Below are positions 22,101 to 32,820 of a stretch of DNA of 64,000 nucleotides, in pieces. The stretch comes from Dactylorhiza incarnata (taxonomy: Eukaryota > Streptophyta > Magnoliopsida > Asparagales > Orchidaceae), in contig JAWHQI010000520.1 of NCBI GenBank assembly GCA_033032865.1, positions 744,001 through 808,000 of the forward strand. Reading direction: 5' to 3'. Both the position numbers and the translations under genes were made by a program. Position 1 is the first letter of the stretch, and each line of letters opens with the position of its first letter. Under the pieces are notes generated by a model, which did no database searches, had not been told where the DNA came from, and worked only from the letters and a program-made list of their open reading frames with translations.

Positions 22101-25100
22101 GCGCGCCCGCTGACTGACCTCCTCAATAAGGGGACGTTGTTTGCTTGGAGCCTGGCGGCCCAGGAGGCCTTCCATGGTTTACAGTGCACTCTAGTCTCTG
22201 CCCCGATCCTTGGAATGCTGGATTTTTCTGAGCCGTTGGTCTTTGAGTGTGATGCCTCTGGGAAGGGGGTCTGCGCGGTCCTCATGCAGGCGCCCCATCG
22301 CCTATTTCAGCAAGGCCTTCACTGACCGTCGAGAGGAGGCATCGATATATGACAACAAACTTCGGGCACTTGTTCTCGTCATTCAGCACCGGCGGACCTA
22401 CCTTCTTGGCCGGCCCTTCGTGGTGCGCACGAATCACCGCAGCCTGCGTTATTTGTTGAGTCAGATGGGCACGACCCCCTCACAACAGCTATGGATTGTC
22501 AAACTCCTTGGATACCAGTTCTCCATCGAGTACAAGACAGGGAGCACGAACACCGCAACAGACGGCTTATCCAGCAGGGAGCACGTCAGGACGTTGGCAG
22601 CGATCTCACATGCCTGCTGGCAGGATGCTGCTCCCTTCAGGAAGAGGTACGGGGGGACCCCCACTATGCTGCCATGATACGTGATTTGCGGAGAGATCCA
22701 GGATCACACCCCCCTTTCCGCCTGGTTGGAGATCAACTCTACTACCATGATCACCTTGTGGTCGCAGAGTTGTCATCTTGGATGCCCTGCTTGCTCCCTG
22801 AGTTCCATGCTAGATCGACGGAGGACCATTCTGGCACCTATCCTGCGTACCGACGAAAACGACTTGTTGTCACCTTGTGCTGGTGGGGCATGATGCGAAC
22901 CGTGTAGCGGTTTGTGGCCAACTACCTGACAAGCCAGAAGACTAAGTACCAAACTCTCGCCCTGGACGGTCTGCTGCAGCCCCTACTCGTGCCCGATCTT
23001 GTCTGGGAAGATATAAGCATGGACTTCATCACCCGTCTGCCCCGTTCTAAGGGCTATGAATGTCTTCTCGTCGTGGTAGATTGCCTGTCCAAGTACGGGC
23101 ATTTCATACTTATTTGGCATCCTTACACGGCCAGTTCAGTTGCAAGGATCTTCATTGGGAGGTGGTCAGCCTCCACGATTTCCCCCGCTCCATCGTTAGC
23201 GACCACGATCCAGTGTTCAGACCTCCTTCTAGCAGGAGAAGTTTGGTCTACATGACACCAAATTGTGGTTCAGCACCGCGTACCACCCGCAGACGGAGGT
23301 CCTCAACCATTGTGTGGGCACATATTTGCGATGCTTGCCGACTGAGCAGCCCCGACAGTGGACCCAGTGGATTGCATGGGCCGAGCTATGGTACAACACA
23401 TCCTATCAGTCTGCCATGGGCGTCACCCGCTTCCAGGCAGCCGCCGCCACTGATACCGCGCGGCCTACCCGTAGAATGCCAAGTACAACCCCTAGACGAT
23501 GACCTACAGGACCGGGACGAGGGCTTCCGCCAACTGAAGCACCATCTTGCACGTGCCCAGCGGCGTATGATCCAGCAGGCCAATCGACACCACCACTAGT
23601 TGATACTCTCGTCGGGCGAGGTGTTCGTCAAACTGCAACCACATAGGCAGAGCTCCTTAGTTGGTCGTCTACATCCCAATCTATCAGTCCGATATTTTTG
23701 TCCCTTCCTAATCTTAGAAAAAATTGGAGACGTGGCCTGCCGCCTGCAGCTACCCACCGACAGTCGTGTTCACCCCGTTTTCCACGTCTCCCAGCTGAAG
23801 AAGGCATTGGGGGGTCATCCCCTCCAGGCTACATTACCGGACGGATTATCGGTTGATTTGATCCCTCGGTACGAGCCGGCTATGATTTTGAGGTCACGGA
23901 TCGAAGACATTCAAGTGCGGCAGGTTCTCATCTAGTGGAAGGACCAACTAGCTGAGGACACGTGGAACCTAGTGGAGGAGATCAAGTCCCAGTTTTCCGG
24001 TTTCGACCTTGAGGACAAGGTCGTTGTGGAACTCGAGGGTATTGATACGAGTGCGGAAGACCCCATCATCGGCAAGCGCTATGCATGGGTGTACACAAGA
24101 CGCGCACGGGATCGGACGCGGCTTGAGGACGGGTTGGACGACCTTATGATTTTATTATTTCCAATATTTCACATTATGCACATTTTTCTTTTGAGGGGGG
24201 CTGTTTTTGCCCTTTGTATTGGACCCTCCTATATATATGGGGAGGTGTTATGCTTGGAGTTATGCTTGTATTATCTTTGAGTTAATGATATTGGCGGAGA
24301 TACGACCCAGTGTATCCTCCTTGCCCTAATCATCCGCTTGTAACAGTCAGGATACAACCAAATGAAGTAGTTCATACCCTAAAAAAATGTTTTTTTGTGG
24401 GCGGAGAAGTCTCAGACTCAGTAGTACTGACATGAGCCTAAAGACAAGGTAAGGAGGCTTCATAAAGCACCACTTGACAAGATAACCAAGTCTCACGTAA
24501 TGTGAGCAAAGAGGACAATTCCCCTAACGACCTCCAACGCGGCCCCCACGACCACGGTGAGCTCCACAATTAGTCGCATGAGCATAATTTTCGGAGGGTG
24601 GAGGGAATACTATCGTAGGCCGTCGCAGAAGATTTATAACAACATAGATGTGAGTGGCAGTAGCATCCAAGGTGGGAGTGTCAGATTCTTTCAGGATTTG
24701 TTGGTGTATCTCGTAGGAGTTTGGAAGACGTGGAAGATAGTAGACCGCAAAGAGTTCCTGAAAATGTTCCTGCTGAGTGACAAGGTCAACTGAGAAAGGC
24801 CGATTCTAGAGAAGTTCTGCATTGAGAGACTGAACTTCTTGATACATAACATTATATGGGAGTGTTGGCGAGCGAAGAGATCATAATAGAGGGGGTAAAT
24901 GCGAGAGGTCTTGACACCCTTGGAGTAAAGGGCTGCAAAATGATCCAACGACGCCTTCACAGTATCATCATGATAGATGATAAGCAAATTATCATCATGA
25001 TAGATGATAAGCAAACAATCATCAGAAAGCCACGTGCAAATAAGAGCATCATCGACATCCCAATCAGAATTTGTGAGAGACACAATGTCACGAGGAGCAT

Positions 25101-27491
25101 TAGTGAGATGATGTTCTTTACGTTGAGAGCACAAAAGGAAAATGAAAGAGACACTCCAGTCAGGATGATTAGGTCCAGTCAATTGGAAAGTTGTCCCCAA
25201 ATTTCTAGAGGCACTGGAAATGAGGGTGGGGTTAGGAGCAGGAGTGAGGGGTGATTTTGTCATAGTTTAGTGAGATGAGCTTAGTGAGAGAGAGCACAGG
25301 AGCAAAGAGAGAGGAGTAAGAGCGCTCGAAAGTTGACGTGATCTCGCAAATGAAGATCTTTCCAAGGAGCGGAGCTCAACAGAGGTCACAGATGCCAGAC
25401 AAAGAGCTTGTAGGTGGATCACAAAGAAGTCGTTGGCCGAGAGCTCACAGATGGGGAAAGCTTGCAGGAGAGATTGCGGAGGCTGGCAATGCGGTCGCTG
25501 ATGGCACTGGAAGAGCATCGTAGGATATTGCCACTCTGATGTCGCAGCTCGCAGAAAGTTGTCGCTCGTGGTCGCTGATTACAGAAGAAGTCGCTCCCGG
25601 GCGCATGAAGTCGCTCACGGTTGCAGAAGAAGATTATGGGAGAGCACACAGAAAGTCGCTCACGATTGCAAATTGCATAAGAGGTTGTAAAAATGTCTCG
25701 ATCTCACCAAAGCACCCTCTCGACACAAGCAGAAGATGGCAAATGTTGGCGGGAGATCGGTGGGGGAACTTGCAGGCGGGAGAGATCGCACGCCAAGACC
25801 ACCAGTCGGTCCTCTATAAAAGAGGATTAGAGGGTTTGTTTTTCGGAAGCAACGGCTAGACTGCATTTGGCGAGCTCAATGGAAGAGCTCGCAGAAGCTG
25901 GCCTAGAAAAACAACTGGGAGGGCAAATGTGTCAGCAATTTCTTGCGTAAGGCCAAGAGATACACACTAAATTCAATATGTTTGTGTAAATCCTGGAGTA
26001 GAGGATGAGGAGAAATATACACTTGAAAAAGTGGGACTAAATATAACAAAGATGAAAATGTACAATGGGCTCCCTTTCGGACTTTTTACAAATGGGTTTC
26101 AACAATGATATATTGATGTTGACTCAAATCACGCAAAACTTTATGAGCATGTATCTTAATTCATAAAAAGGTATTTAATGAAAATATGGTTTTGATTTTA
26201 ATTGAAACTAGAGAGCAGAGGTACTTTGGGTTAAAGACGCAATATAAAAGGTCATTTCTTGTATTTTGAACTACTAATATTATATCCATTATATCCTTAA
26301 AAAAGGATCAAACTTGTTTTGATGTTCTCGGTCCAAATCAATTATTTTGATGTTCTCGGTCACAAAACTAATTGTGCAACAGTGCAAATATGTTTGTGGA
26401 CAATGTATTTATTACATAGAATCATACAAAAATTTTCCATTATGAAACACACAAAATGGAATAACTCTCAACAGAAAAGAATGAAATATGATTCATGTAG
26501 CATACACCAAATATATGATAATAATGATGATGATAGTCCTAAATATCAATATCCGATCAGGTAAATCCAATCTAAGGATTATTTGCTACTTTCTATCTGA
26601 GCTAAACAAAGCATGTTTTGAATGATTGTCAATCATTGAGCAGAACTGAATGAGGCTTTGGTTATTGTCCAATTTGAGTCTGATAAATCATCCCAACATT
26701 GACATAATTGAATCACTTTATCAGCCAGGGAACTTAGATGAGTCAAAATCTCGAGGATGACCAGCAGAACATGAAGTTCAACCAAAAAAGAAATTGCATT
26801 CAGAAAAAAGAATCATTTTGGTCCCGCAAGTGAAAGCAGTGAATATTGATCACATTATTAAGCTTACTCCTGCCAAATAAAAAAGGAGTCGATTGCTTTT
26901 CCAATCAATTAATGGACCGTAATCCGTACATACTATCATGAATTCATGTCTGGTCATTTGCAATGCGAAATTTCAATCTAAGTTGTAATGCACGATTGGT
27001 CCTCTCCCGTCCTGATCCCGCTAGAACACTAATGCAAGTAGAGATCAAAGCGCACAAGGAGTTCTTGCCAAAAATATGGTACCAACGAATATGATAGTAG
27101 TTTACAAAATAACTCATGATGAGGAAATGTTTCTTCCCTTGGAGGATAGAGAGAGAGGAAGCTAACATATTTGGAAATGTATTTACCACTAAGAATTTCA
27201 ATGGCATTTGTTGCTGCAACTGAACCATCTATGCAATCCTCAAGATAGAGGTCTATGGGAATCCAGAGAGAAGAACGACTAGCCCCAAGAAATTGACAAA
27301 CTGGAAATGTCATAAATCCAGGAGCAATAAAGGGGCAAAATTCCATATGTTTGCCAGATTTGCATGATCCACCAAAGTCAGAAAGAAGTAAATACTGCAG
27401 CATTTCTGGCAGTACTGACAAATTTCTCAGTGTCGTTGAATTTGAAGAAAGTAACTGTAAGCGCTGAGTAAAAGATCCCCAGTGGGAGGGC
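15454..27491 (-). CDS. MED33: MED33/REF4-like Mediator subunit gene, internal part
   Basis: Seven exons on the minus strand join in phase with GT-AG borders and no stops, giving about 636 codons. The product matches the middle of Mediator subunit 33 (MED5; REF4/RFR1 in Arabidopsis), a tail-module protein of the nuclear Mediator complex that restrains phenylpropanoid gene expression. Diagnostic stretches are LRLVQR followed by [48 protein letters not shown] and [20 protein letters not shown]. The family is roughly 1,300 residues long; the N-terminal and C-terminal exons are not in view. One intron (18695-27186) is bloated by retroelements. Whether the gene is intact outside the window cannot be told. 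Confidence 0.9.
16180..16330. repeat. Compound microsatellite in a MED33 intron
   Basis: Runs of AT, ATTT, CTAT and TG units. A GC-rich island with three GGCTCCGCC/GACTCCGCC repeats follows at 16330-16445; its role is unknown. Confidence 0.85.
17184..17345 (-). CDS. MED33: MED33 exon f
   Basis: 162 bp (54 codons) from [20 protein letters not shown] to [12 protein letters not shown]. Acceptor TCTTAG, donor GTAGGT. Phase 0 at both ends. Confidence 0.9.
17444..17558 (-). CDS. MED33: MED33 exon e
   Basis: 115 bp encoding [20 protein letters not shown] and [18 protein letters not shown]. It begins with the third base of a serine codon split from exon d. Acceptor TGGAAG, donor GTAGTT. Confidence 0.9.
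17821..18031 (-). CDS. MED33: MED33 exon d
   Basis: 211 bp encoding [40 protein letters not shown] and [20 protein letters not shown]. Acceptor ATTACAG, donor GTGTGT. Confidence 0.9.
18162..18516 (-). CDS. MED33: MED33 exon c
   Basis: 355 bp from [20 protein letters not shown] through the acidic [17 protein letters not shown] loop to NINDNSISF. Acceptor TTAATAG, donor GTAAGT. A 12-bp copy of the exon end plus a second potential donor GTATGT occurs at 18121-18132; using it would add a stop. Confidence 0.9.
18603..18694 (-). CDS. MED33: MED33 exon b
   Basis: 92 bp encoding [20 protein letters not shown] and [10 protein letters not shown]. Acceptor TTACAG, donor GTAAGA. A Reina-like element begins only 90 bp upstream, inside the preceding intron. 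Confidence 0.9.
18784..19087 (+). repeat. 5' LTR of intronic Reina-like element
   Basis: Starts TGATAAGAGTGCGG and ends GCTTGTAACA. It contains a TATATATATGG box near 18972. Confidence 0.85.
19091..19116 (+). other. Primer-binding site extending into a tRNA T-loop
   Basis: TGGTCCGGCTTGCCGG followed by ATTCGAACCA reads as the complement of a tRNA 3' end: CCA plus discriminator, 7-base acceptor arm, 5-base T-stem, and a TTCGAAT loop. The match to a generic tRNA shape is longer than the usual 12-18 bases. The tRNA identity is not recognised; it is not initiator Met. Confidence 0.6.
19622..20672 (+). pseudogene. Reina-like gag, frameshifted
   Basis: Contains the N-terminal coiled segment ([20 protein letters not shown]), the capsid segment with [18 protein letters not shown] and later [20 protein letters not shown], and a zinc-knuckle-like [15 protein letters not shown] near 20560. 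Frames change near 19940-20030 and 20350. Confidence 0.8.
20651..21043 (+). pseudogene. Reina-like aspartic protease
   Basis: Frame with [20 protein letters not shown] (catalytic D-S-G kept) and [12 protein letters not shown], cut by a stop at 21041-21043 where the W-L should follow. Protease would cleave the Gag-Pol polyprotein. Confidence 0.85.
21057..22620 (+). pseudogene. Reina-like RT and RNase H, broken
   Basis: RT motifs seen are [20 protein letters not shown] then a stop, [20 protein letters not shown] and [20 protein letters not shown]. After a stop near 21783 and a T-run shift near 21810, the palm reads FFYDIMVY instead of FFDDILVY. RNase H continues with [20 protein letters not shown] and the [15 protein letters not shown] segment in another frame. 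Confidence 0.85.
22620..24042 (+). pseudogene. Reina-like integrase and chromodomain, broken
   Basis: Integrase fragments: [60 protein letters not shown], then the C-terminal module [21 protein letters not shown] chromodomain-like tail ([19 protein letters not shown]) reads on into the 3' LTR. Frame breaks occur near 22900, 23160, 23250 and 23930. Confidence 0.85.
24043..24345 (+). repeat. 3' LTR of intronic Reina-like element
   Basis: Starts TGATACGAGTGCGG, ends GCTTGTAACA, and is followed by GTCAG. Confidence 0.85.
24430..25263 (-). pseudogene. Copia gag remnant
   Basis: Minus frame from 25263 gives [20 protein letters not shown], then [37 protein letters not shown], and further on a zinc-knuckle-like CPLCSHY...GYLVKWC near 24480. 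A 27-bp tandem duplication at 24963-25016 adds nine residues (LLIIYHDDN repeated). No protease or pol follows. Confidence 0.65.
25264..25870 (-). other. Leader of the copia gag remnant
   Basis: Purine-rich, with repeated AGTCGCTCACGG/ATTGCA units at 25560-25670. No primer site or LTR was found at its outer edge. Confidence 0.4.
25871..27186. other. AT-rich intron sequence of MED33
   Basis: No gene seen. A 17-bp segment TTTTGATGTTCTCGGTC is repeated 28 bp apart at 26317 and 26345. Confidence 0.5.
27187..27491 (-). CDS. MED33: MED33 exon a (first one visible)
   Basis: 305 bp encoding [20 protein letters not shown] through [20 protein letters not shown] to [10 protein letters not shown]. Acceptor ACTCCTAG, donor GTAAAT. 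It ends on the first base of a glycine codon that exon b completes 8.5 kb away. The preceding exon is not recognised up to 28000. Confidence 0.9.
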
Positions 27492-29403
27492 CTAGGAGTT
27501 AGCACAGTAGTTAGAAAAAAGTTCATATTGATGCAATCAAAGTTACAGTTTTTGGATACAACAATCTTTTTGTTAGTAGTGCTTCATCATAATAAATAAA
27601 TGGCATAGAAAATAATAAACAATAGTGCTCCAATGTATTAATAACAGCTACAAATCCTAAAATAGTACTTAATATAGATGCTAAAACTTTGTGAGACATC
27701 ATAGAATTTTAATTTTTACCGTCACATAATAATATGAGTTTTTTAATATCATAAGAATCTAGTCACTCTAATATATATATTAACAAATTTTTCAGTCACC
27801 CCCACAATCTATTACGAGAAGCCTAGTCAATGATCCTCCACAATATCATATTCTCTATTGATGGGGATCGATCACACCTTATTTGAGCAATTTTTCACTA
27901 TCGACTTTTTTGGGTTGTCGGGCAGACTATCGGAGTCAACAATGGCTACTGGTCTGATTTTTCCGATTTTTTTGTTTTTTAGTGTATTTTAGGGATTAGG
28001 TGAACTAATTTGATCATGTGATTAGAGCCATCATTCTGGTTTGCCCTAAATCTCCCCCCCCCCCACCCCAATATTTAAAATTTTCTAGCAGTCGAAACAG
28101 GGATCAAGACTTTGGTTCTTCTGGGACAAAGCCCCTTGGTCCTCCCCTCAGTGCACGTTGAGGGCCTCGTGCGGTCTCGATGTCGTCGGTTGCAGCTTTT
28201 GGGGGTGCCGACTCCCCAGTCCACCGCCTCCCTCAGCTTCGGCGAACCGCCTACTTCCTCCGGTTGTCATTCCCGCCCATCCACCCTTAGCCGACAGACA
28301 CCAAAGGCCCACACATCCACCACCTCTCAAGTCAATCCTTTTTTCCCCTTAGTCTTCCCAAGTAGCCATCGAATCACCTCTATACCCTACTCCTTAGTTG
28401 AAACCTCCCAGAACCCAAAACATGTATCAAAAACAGCACCCTAGCTACATTTCCCCTCCAATCTGAGAATTATCGGAACCTTCCCAGACACAACTGACTA
28501 TTATGTTTCCCTCCTTTGCAGATGCCGACCACCAAAGCCAACCAAGCCGCACCTTCCCCTCCATCTGACCACTCCCCTGCCTACAGATCATACAGGTAAC
28601 TGAACCAAGCCAAATCTAAGTCTTGGTCGAGTCACTTTTTTGCATCCAAAACCTAGCTAGCCCATCCTGGCAGCCATCCCTCCTCCCCCTTGCCCGAGGC
28701 AACCAAACGCCTGTCTTGCAGTCCACAAGCAGTCGTATATTCTCATCGATAGCGAATCTACAACGGTCTCCTTTCTTCGGAATGCCACCGCTGCTCCAAA
28801 GATCATAAGATTTTTGCCCCTACACCGACTACCATTTTACTTTGTGAGTTTAGCGTTTATTTTCTTATCACTACTCTGTATAGATGTACTTTATATTTCT
28901 TGTAATATTATACTTAATTAATGTTGGCTAGATTTTCTTTCATTTGACGTGTCTTTTTTATTCACCCTGCTATTCAATTCATATGCTCCCTTTAATTAAT
29001 TTGCAATTGTCACGTGCTTATTTTTAATTATTGTGATTAATTTTATGTCTTGTGATTTAATTAATTGCAAGTCAGAAACTAACTTGCATACCCATCGCAT
29101 CAGGGTTAGGTTTAGCGGTCATTTAGTTCATTGGATTACTTGCATGCATTCCTTCGTATCGTTATTTTAGGGTTTAGGTTTGAGAGTCCCATTCACTAGA
29201 GTATGTGCATGTATACATACACATTCCCATTTAAAATCATATAGATTCAGTCTGCGTCAGTTGGTATTTAGCTCAAGGTTTGGGCTTTATTTCGATATGA
29301 AGTATTTGAGTCTATAGGTTCCTTTATGACTAGTTGTCGTTCTCATCTATTTCCTCTAATTGAAGATCCCAAGTTCGTCTATACTCGATCGCATATCCCT
29401 TCA
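27492..29403. other. No gene recognised; AT-rich then C-rich DNA
   Basis: 27492-28050 is AT-rich (likely MED33 intron). An 11-C run lies at 28054-28064. 28100-28800 is C-rich with Pro/Ser-type frames lacking domains; 28830-29400 is AT-rich. The pattern resembles 13830-14800 and may be an LTR or UTR remnant. Confidence 0.35.
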
Positions 29404-30573
29404 GGGAGATCGGCAAAAAGGCAGGAGAACAAGGAATTGTTCCTCTGCCAGCAATAGATGAAAGAGACCATTAGCCTCAATAACATTGTCACGACCGGAG
29501 AGAGGAGTGTAGGAAATAAAACCTGATGCGGATCCGGGCATATGATCGGTAACGCCCAAGTTAATGATTCACTAGGATCGAGATGAAGACGCGATATGGG
29601 TGCTCGAGATACCTGAAGTGGCGAAGGCAGTGGCAGGATCAGTGGTCACAGAATCGGACTGTGAACGTAGCATGCAACGAAATGCCTCCAGCTCCTCAGC
29701 CGAAAGACCCCCGGAAGGAAGACCATTTGCATACACTTCACTAGTATGAGCAGAGTACTGTGAGTGAGCACCAGACTGTCGACCACCACCACGGTAATTG
29801 TTCTGACCACGGCCACCATTCCCACGACCAGGGGCAAGATGAGGATGCAAGCAGTAGCACGTCTTCTTAGTATGGCCCTTCCGTCCGCAGTGGCCACACA
29901 TAGGAGGGGTGAGAGTGGGAGGACCATGGACAAGCCCAACAAGAGCAGAATGATCGGTTTGAGCGATAGGAGCAAGAGAGCGGCGACGATTCTCATCACT
30001 AAGGATCATGTTGAATGCTTCCCTTAGAGAGGGAATAGGCGCACCATGAAGAACATGTTAGCGAACTGTATCAAACTCCATATTGAGGCCCATAAGGAAG
30101 ACATGCACCCGAAAACGGTCTTTGTCCTTCTGAAGGTTGACGACATCGACAACGCATGCTGGAATGAAGGTATTGAAGTAATCAAATTCTTGATAAAGAC
30201 GTTCAAATTCTGAGTAATAGGCAAATAGAGTCAAGGAACCTTGTTTCAAATCCAAAGCACGACGTGTGAGATCAAAGATTTGTGTCAAGCTACCAACCTG
30301 CGAATAAGTCTCACGGGCTCGAATCCAAATTTCATGGGCGGAGTCTATAAGCATATAACTATGGTACACCAGAGGGGACATGGAGTGGATTAACAAGAAG
30401 ACAACCAAAGAATTATTCGCATCCCATTTCCTCAATGAGGGATAGGAACGTGGTGGTTCAACAACGGTTCCATCAATATGCCCATACAACTGGTGGCTAC
30501 AGATAGTAGGTTGAGCGGCCCAAGACCATTCAAGGTAATATGTGTCATCCAAAGCCATTGTAGTGATCTTCAA
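29404..30573 (-). pseudogene. Copia gag and start of protease
   Basis: The 30573-30058 frame starts KITTMALDDTYYLEWSWAAQ and holds ALDLKQGSLTLFAYYSEFER and HVFLMGLNMEFDTVR; a stop near 30060 separates it from the zinc knuckle CGHCGRKGHTKKTC near 29890. The protease follows with INLGVTDHMPGSASGFISYT, where N-L-G replaces D-S-G. It is cut off near 29404. The gag tail resembles that at 49934, so both belong to one copia family. Confidence 0.85.
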
Positions 30574-31053
30574 CGATCCAGATTGCTCATGTTTCTGAGG
30601 GGGTCACATGCAGAAACAAACTGATGAGTGGATGAGATGTCGGAAGAATCACCCATGGGCAAGGAAAGAGCACCCGGTAGAAGGAATCAATCTAAAAAGG
30701 TAGAATGAAGAAGCATCACACCATACGGTCCTCCGTTAGATAGATCCACCGAAGACGCACCATATGATGTGACCATGATGTCTCTGGCGGCTGTCATGAA
30801 GGACAAAATGGACGGTGACACACGTCCGCTCGCTGGACGTGCGGAGAGAAGTCGGATGTGGGCCTGGACCGAAGGAGCGGCGCGAGGGAGCGAAAAAAAA
30901 AAGGTCGAAACTAGAGAGGAGCTGCTGCGACGTGGAGAGAGGCGTTGTTGCGGTGGAGAAGCTGTTGTTGTGGAGCGATGAGGAGCTGTTGCGACTAGCG
31001 GAGAAACCGGCGTTGTTGCGACGAGCGGAGATTGCGCGACGAGGTGAAGTTGT

Positions 31054-31426
31054 TGATGCGTTCACCTGCAAATGTAGATACAAAACATCCAAGGGAAAAC
31101 TAGAAGGAAGAACTATGGAGCATGGAACAATCAGATCAATACTATGAATCGTCAAATTAACAAACTCAGCAAACAGAAGACAGTTAACAGAACTCGGCCC
31201 TAAGGAGATGAACTCCTGAACAGACTGCCAATGTTCTCTCTCACGCAAGAGGAACCCAGAATTCGACTCAAAGAACAAGCTATATTCCCCGCTTCCACCC
31301 TTACCTTATTTATAACAGTTTGCCAAATAAAGGAAAAGACAATTCTACACCTTCCAACAAACATATAATCACTAATTACTTTTCCCGCTAAAAACACGCT
31401 CGCTGAATCTGAATTGGATCGTAATA
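31054..31426 (-). repeat. 3' LTR of the 31-36 kb chromovirus
   Basis: Plus-strand ends TGATGCGTTCACC and GGATCGTAATA. Confidence 0.9.
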
Positions 31427-31513
31427 GGGCCCCTTCCTTCAGAACTTCCTTGACCTCAAGGAACCAAATGCGGGCATAATTGACGCAGATACGTCAGATC
31501 TTCCCAAGTAACT

Positions 31514-32820
31514 TCAGCTTCCATCCCATTGACCCATTGAACCAAGAACTGTGTGATCACCCGGCCATTTTTCTGTGTCACAAGCCGTCCGTCCCAGCAC
31601 CTTTACAGGTTCCACCAGCACATTGACATCCAGAGCCACTGAATCTGGCAGAGGCAGAGCCTGAACAGGGGACTCCTCCTTAAACTCTCTTAGCTGCAAA
31701 ATATGAAACGTATGGTGGATTTTAACATCAATGGACAACTTCAACCGATAAGCTACCTCCCCAATTCTCTCCTCGACCCGAAATGGTCCAAAAAACTTAG
31801 GAGAAAGTTTGTGAAATCCGTGTGTCCTCAAGCTCACTTGCTTATATGACTGAATTCGAACAAACACCCAGGAGCCAACCTCCAATACTCTCTCCCGTCG
31901 TTTCTTATCTGCCAAAACCTTCATCCGGTTTTGGGCCTGCTGTAAATTGAACTTTATGATAGAAAGAACCTTCTCTCGAGCTACCATTGAACGGTCCACC
32001 TCTTCTGACAATGTCGAGCCCTCAATATAAGGGAAATGTAGAGAAGGCTCTTGTCCATAAACCACCTGATAGGGAGTCATCTTGATAGCACTATGGAATG
32101 AGGTGTTGTACCACCACTCGGCTAAAGTTAACCACGTCACCCACTCCTTTGGTCTTTCAAAGCACATACACCGAAGGTAAGCTTCAACACATCAGTTTAC
32201 AATCTCCGTTTGCCCATCAGATTGGGGATGGTAGGCCGTCGACATGTTGATTTGAACTTGAAGTACTGTGAGAAGTTCTTGCCAAAACAGGCTCAGGAAA
32301 ACCGTATCTCGATCACACACAATTGACTTAGGAAGACCATAAAGGCATGCCACTGAATCGATGTATTCCTTGGCCACTTTTTCAGCTGTGTAGGGATGAC
32401 ATAGAGGTACAAAATGAGCTTGTTTGCTCAATCTATCCACAACAACTAGGATTGTGGTCTTCCCGTGGCTGGGAGGCAGCCCATCAATCAAGTCCATGGA
32501 CACCTCTTCCCAAATCCGATCAGGTATTGGTAACGGCTGAAGCAACCCCATAGGCTTCTGATGATCCGACTTACAGCGCTGGCAAACATCACACTTTGGA
32601 TATACTCATAAACTTCAGGTTTCATTCTTCTCCAATAAAACATCCTCTTCAGCTTTTGATAAGTGGCGGAGACCCCTGAATGACCCCCTACAGCTTCATC
32701 ATGGAAGAGTTTAAAATTTGTGTGCTTCACCTTCCAATTACTTCCTACCACCTGCTTTCCTTTCCTCTTTAACAAGCCCCTTGCCCATTCATATTTTGGC
32801 TTTGAAGCTGCACTCATCTC
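31514..32820 (-). pseudogene. Chromovirus integrase and chromodomain
   Basis: Zinc-binding HDEAVGGHSG...FYWRRM (32700-32620) with the second cysteine pair degraded; catalytic core IWEEVSMDLIDGLPPSHG, IVCDRDTVFLSLFWQELL and INMSTAYHPQSDGQTEIVN (32551-32192); then a stop and the C-terminal half from 32167 (WVTWLTLAEWWYNTSFHSAI, LSPKFFGPFRVEERIGEVAY). D, D and E are retained but the frame is broken near 32500 and 32190. Confidence 0.85.

Larger units (their letters stand above)
18784..24345 (+). mobile_element. Ty3 chromovirus (Reina-like) in a MED33 intron
   Basis: LTRs of 304 and 303 bp (18784-19087, 24043-24345) are flanked by GTCCG and GTCAG, a 4-of-5 duplication. Domain order gag, protease, RT, RNase H, integrase, chromodomain is on the plus strand, opposite to MED33. 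The length of 5.56 kb with short LTRs fits the Reina lineage. Many stops and shifts make it inactive. The sense of its poly(A) signals is opposite to the gene, which may have allowed it to be tolerated in the intron. Confidence 0.9.
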
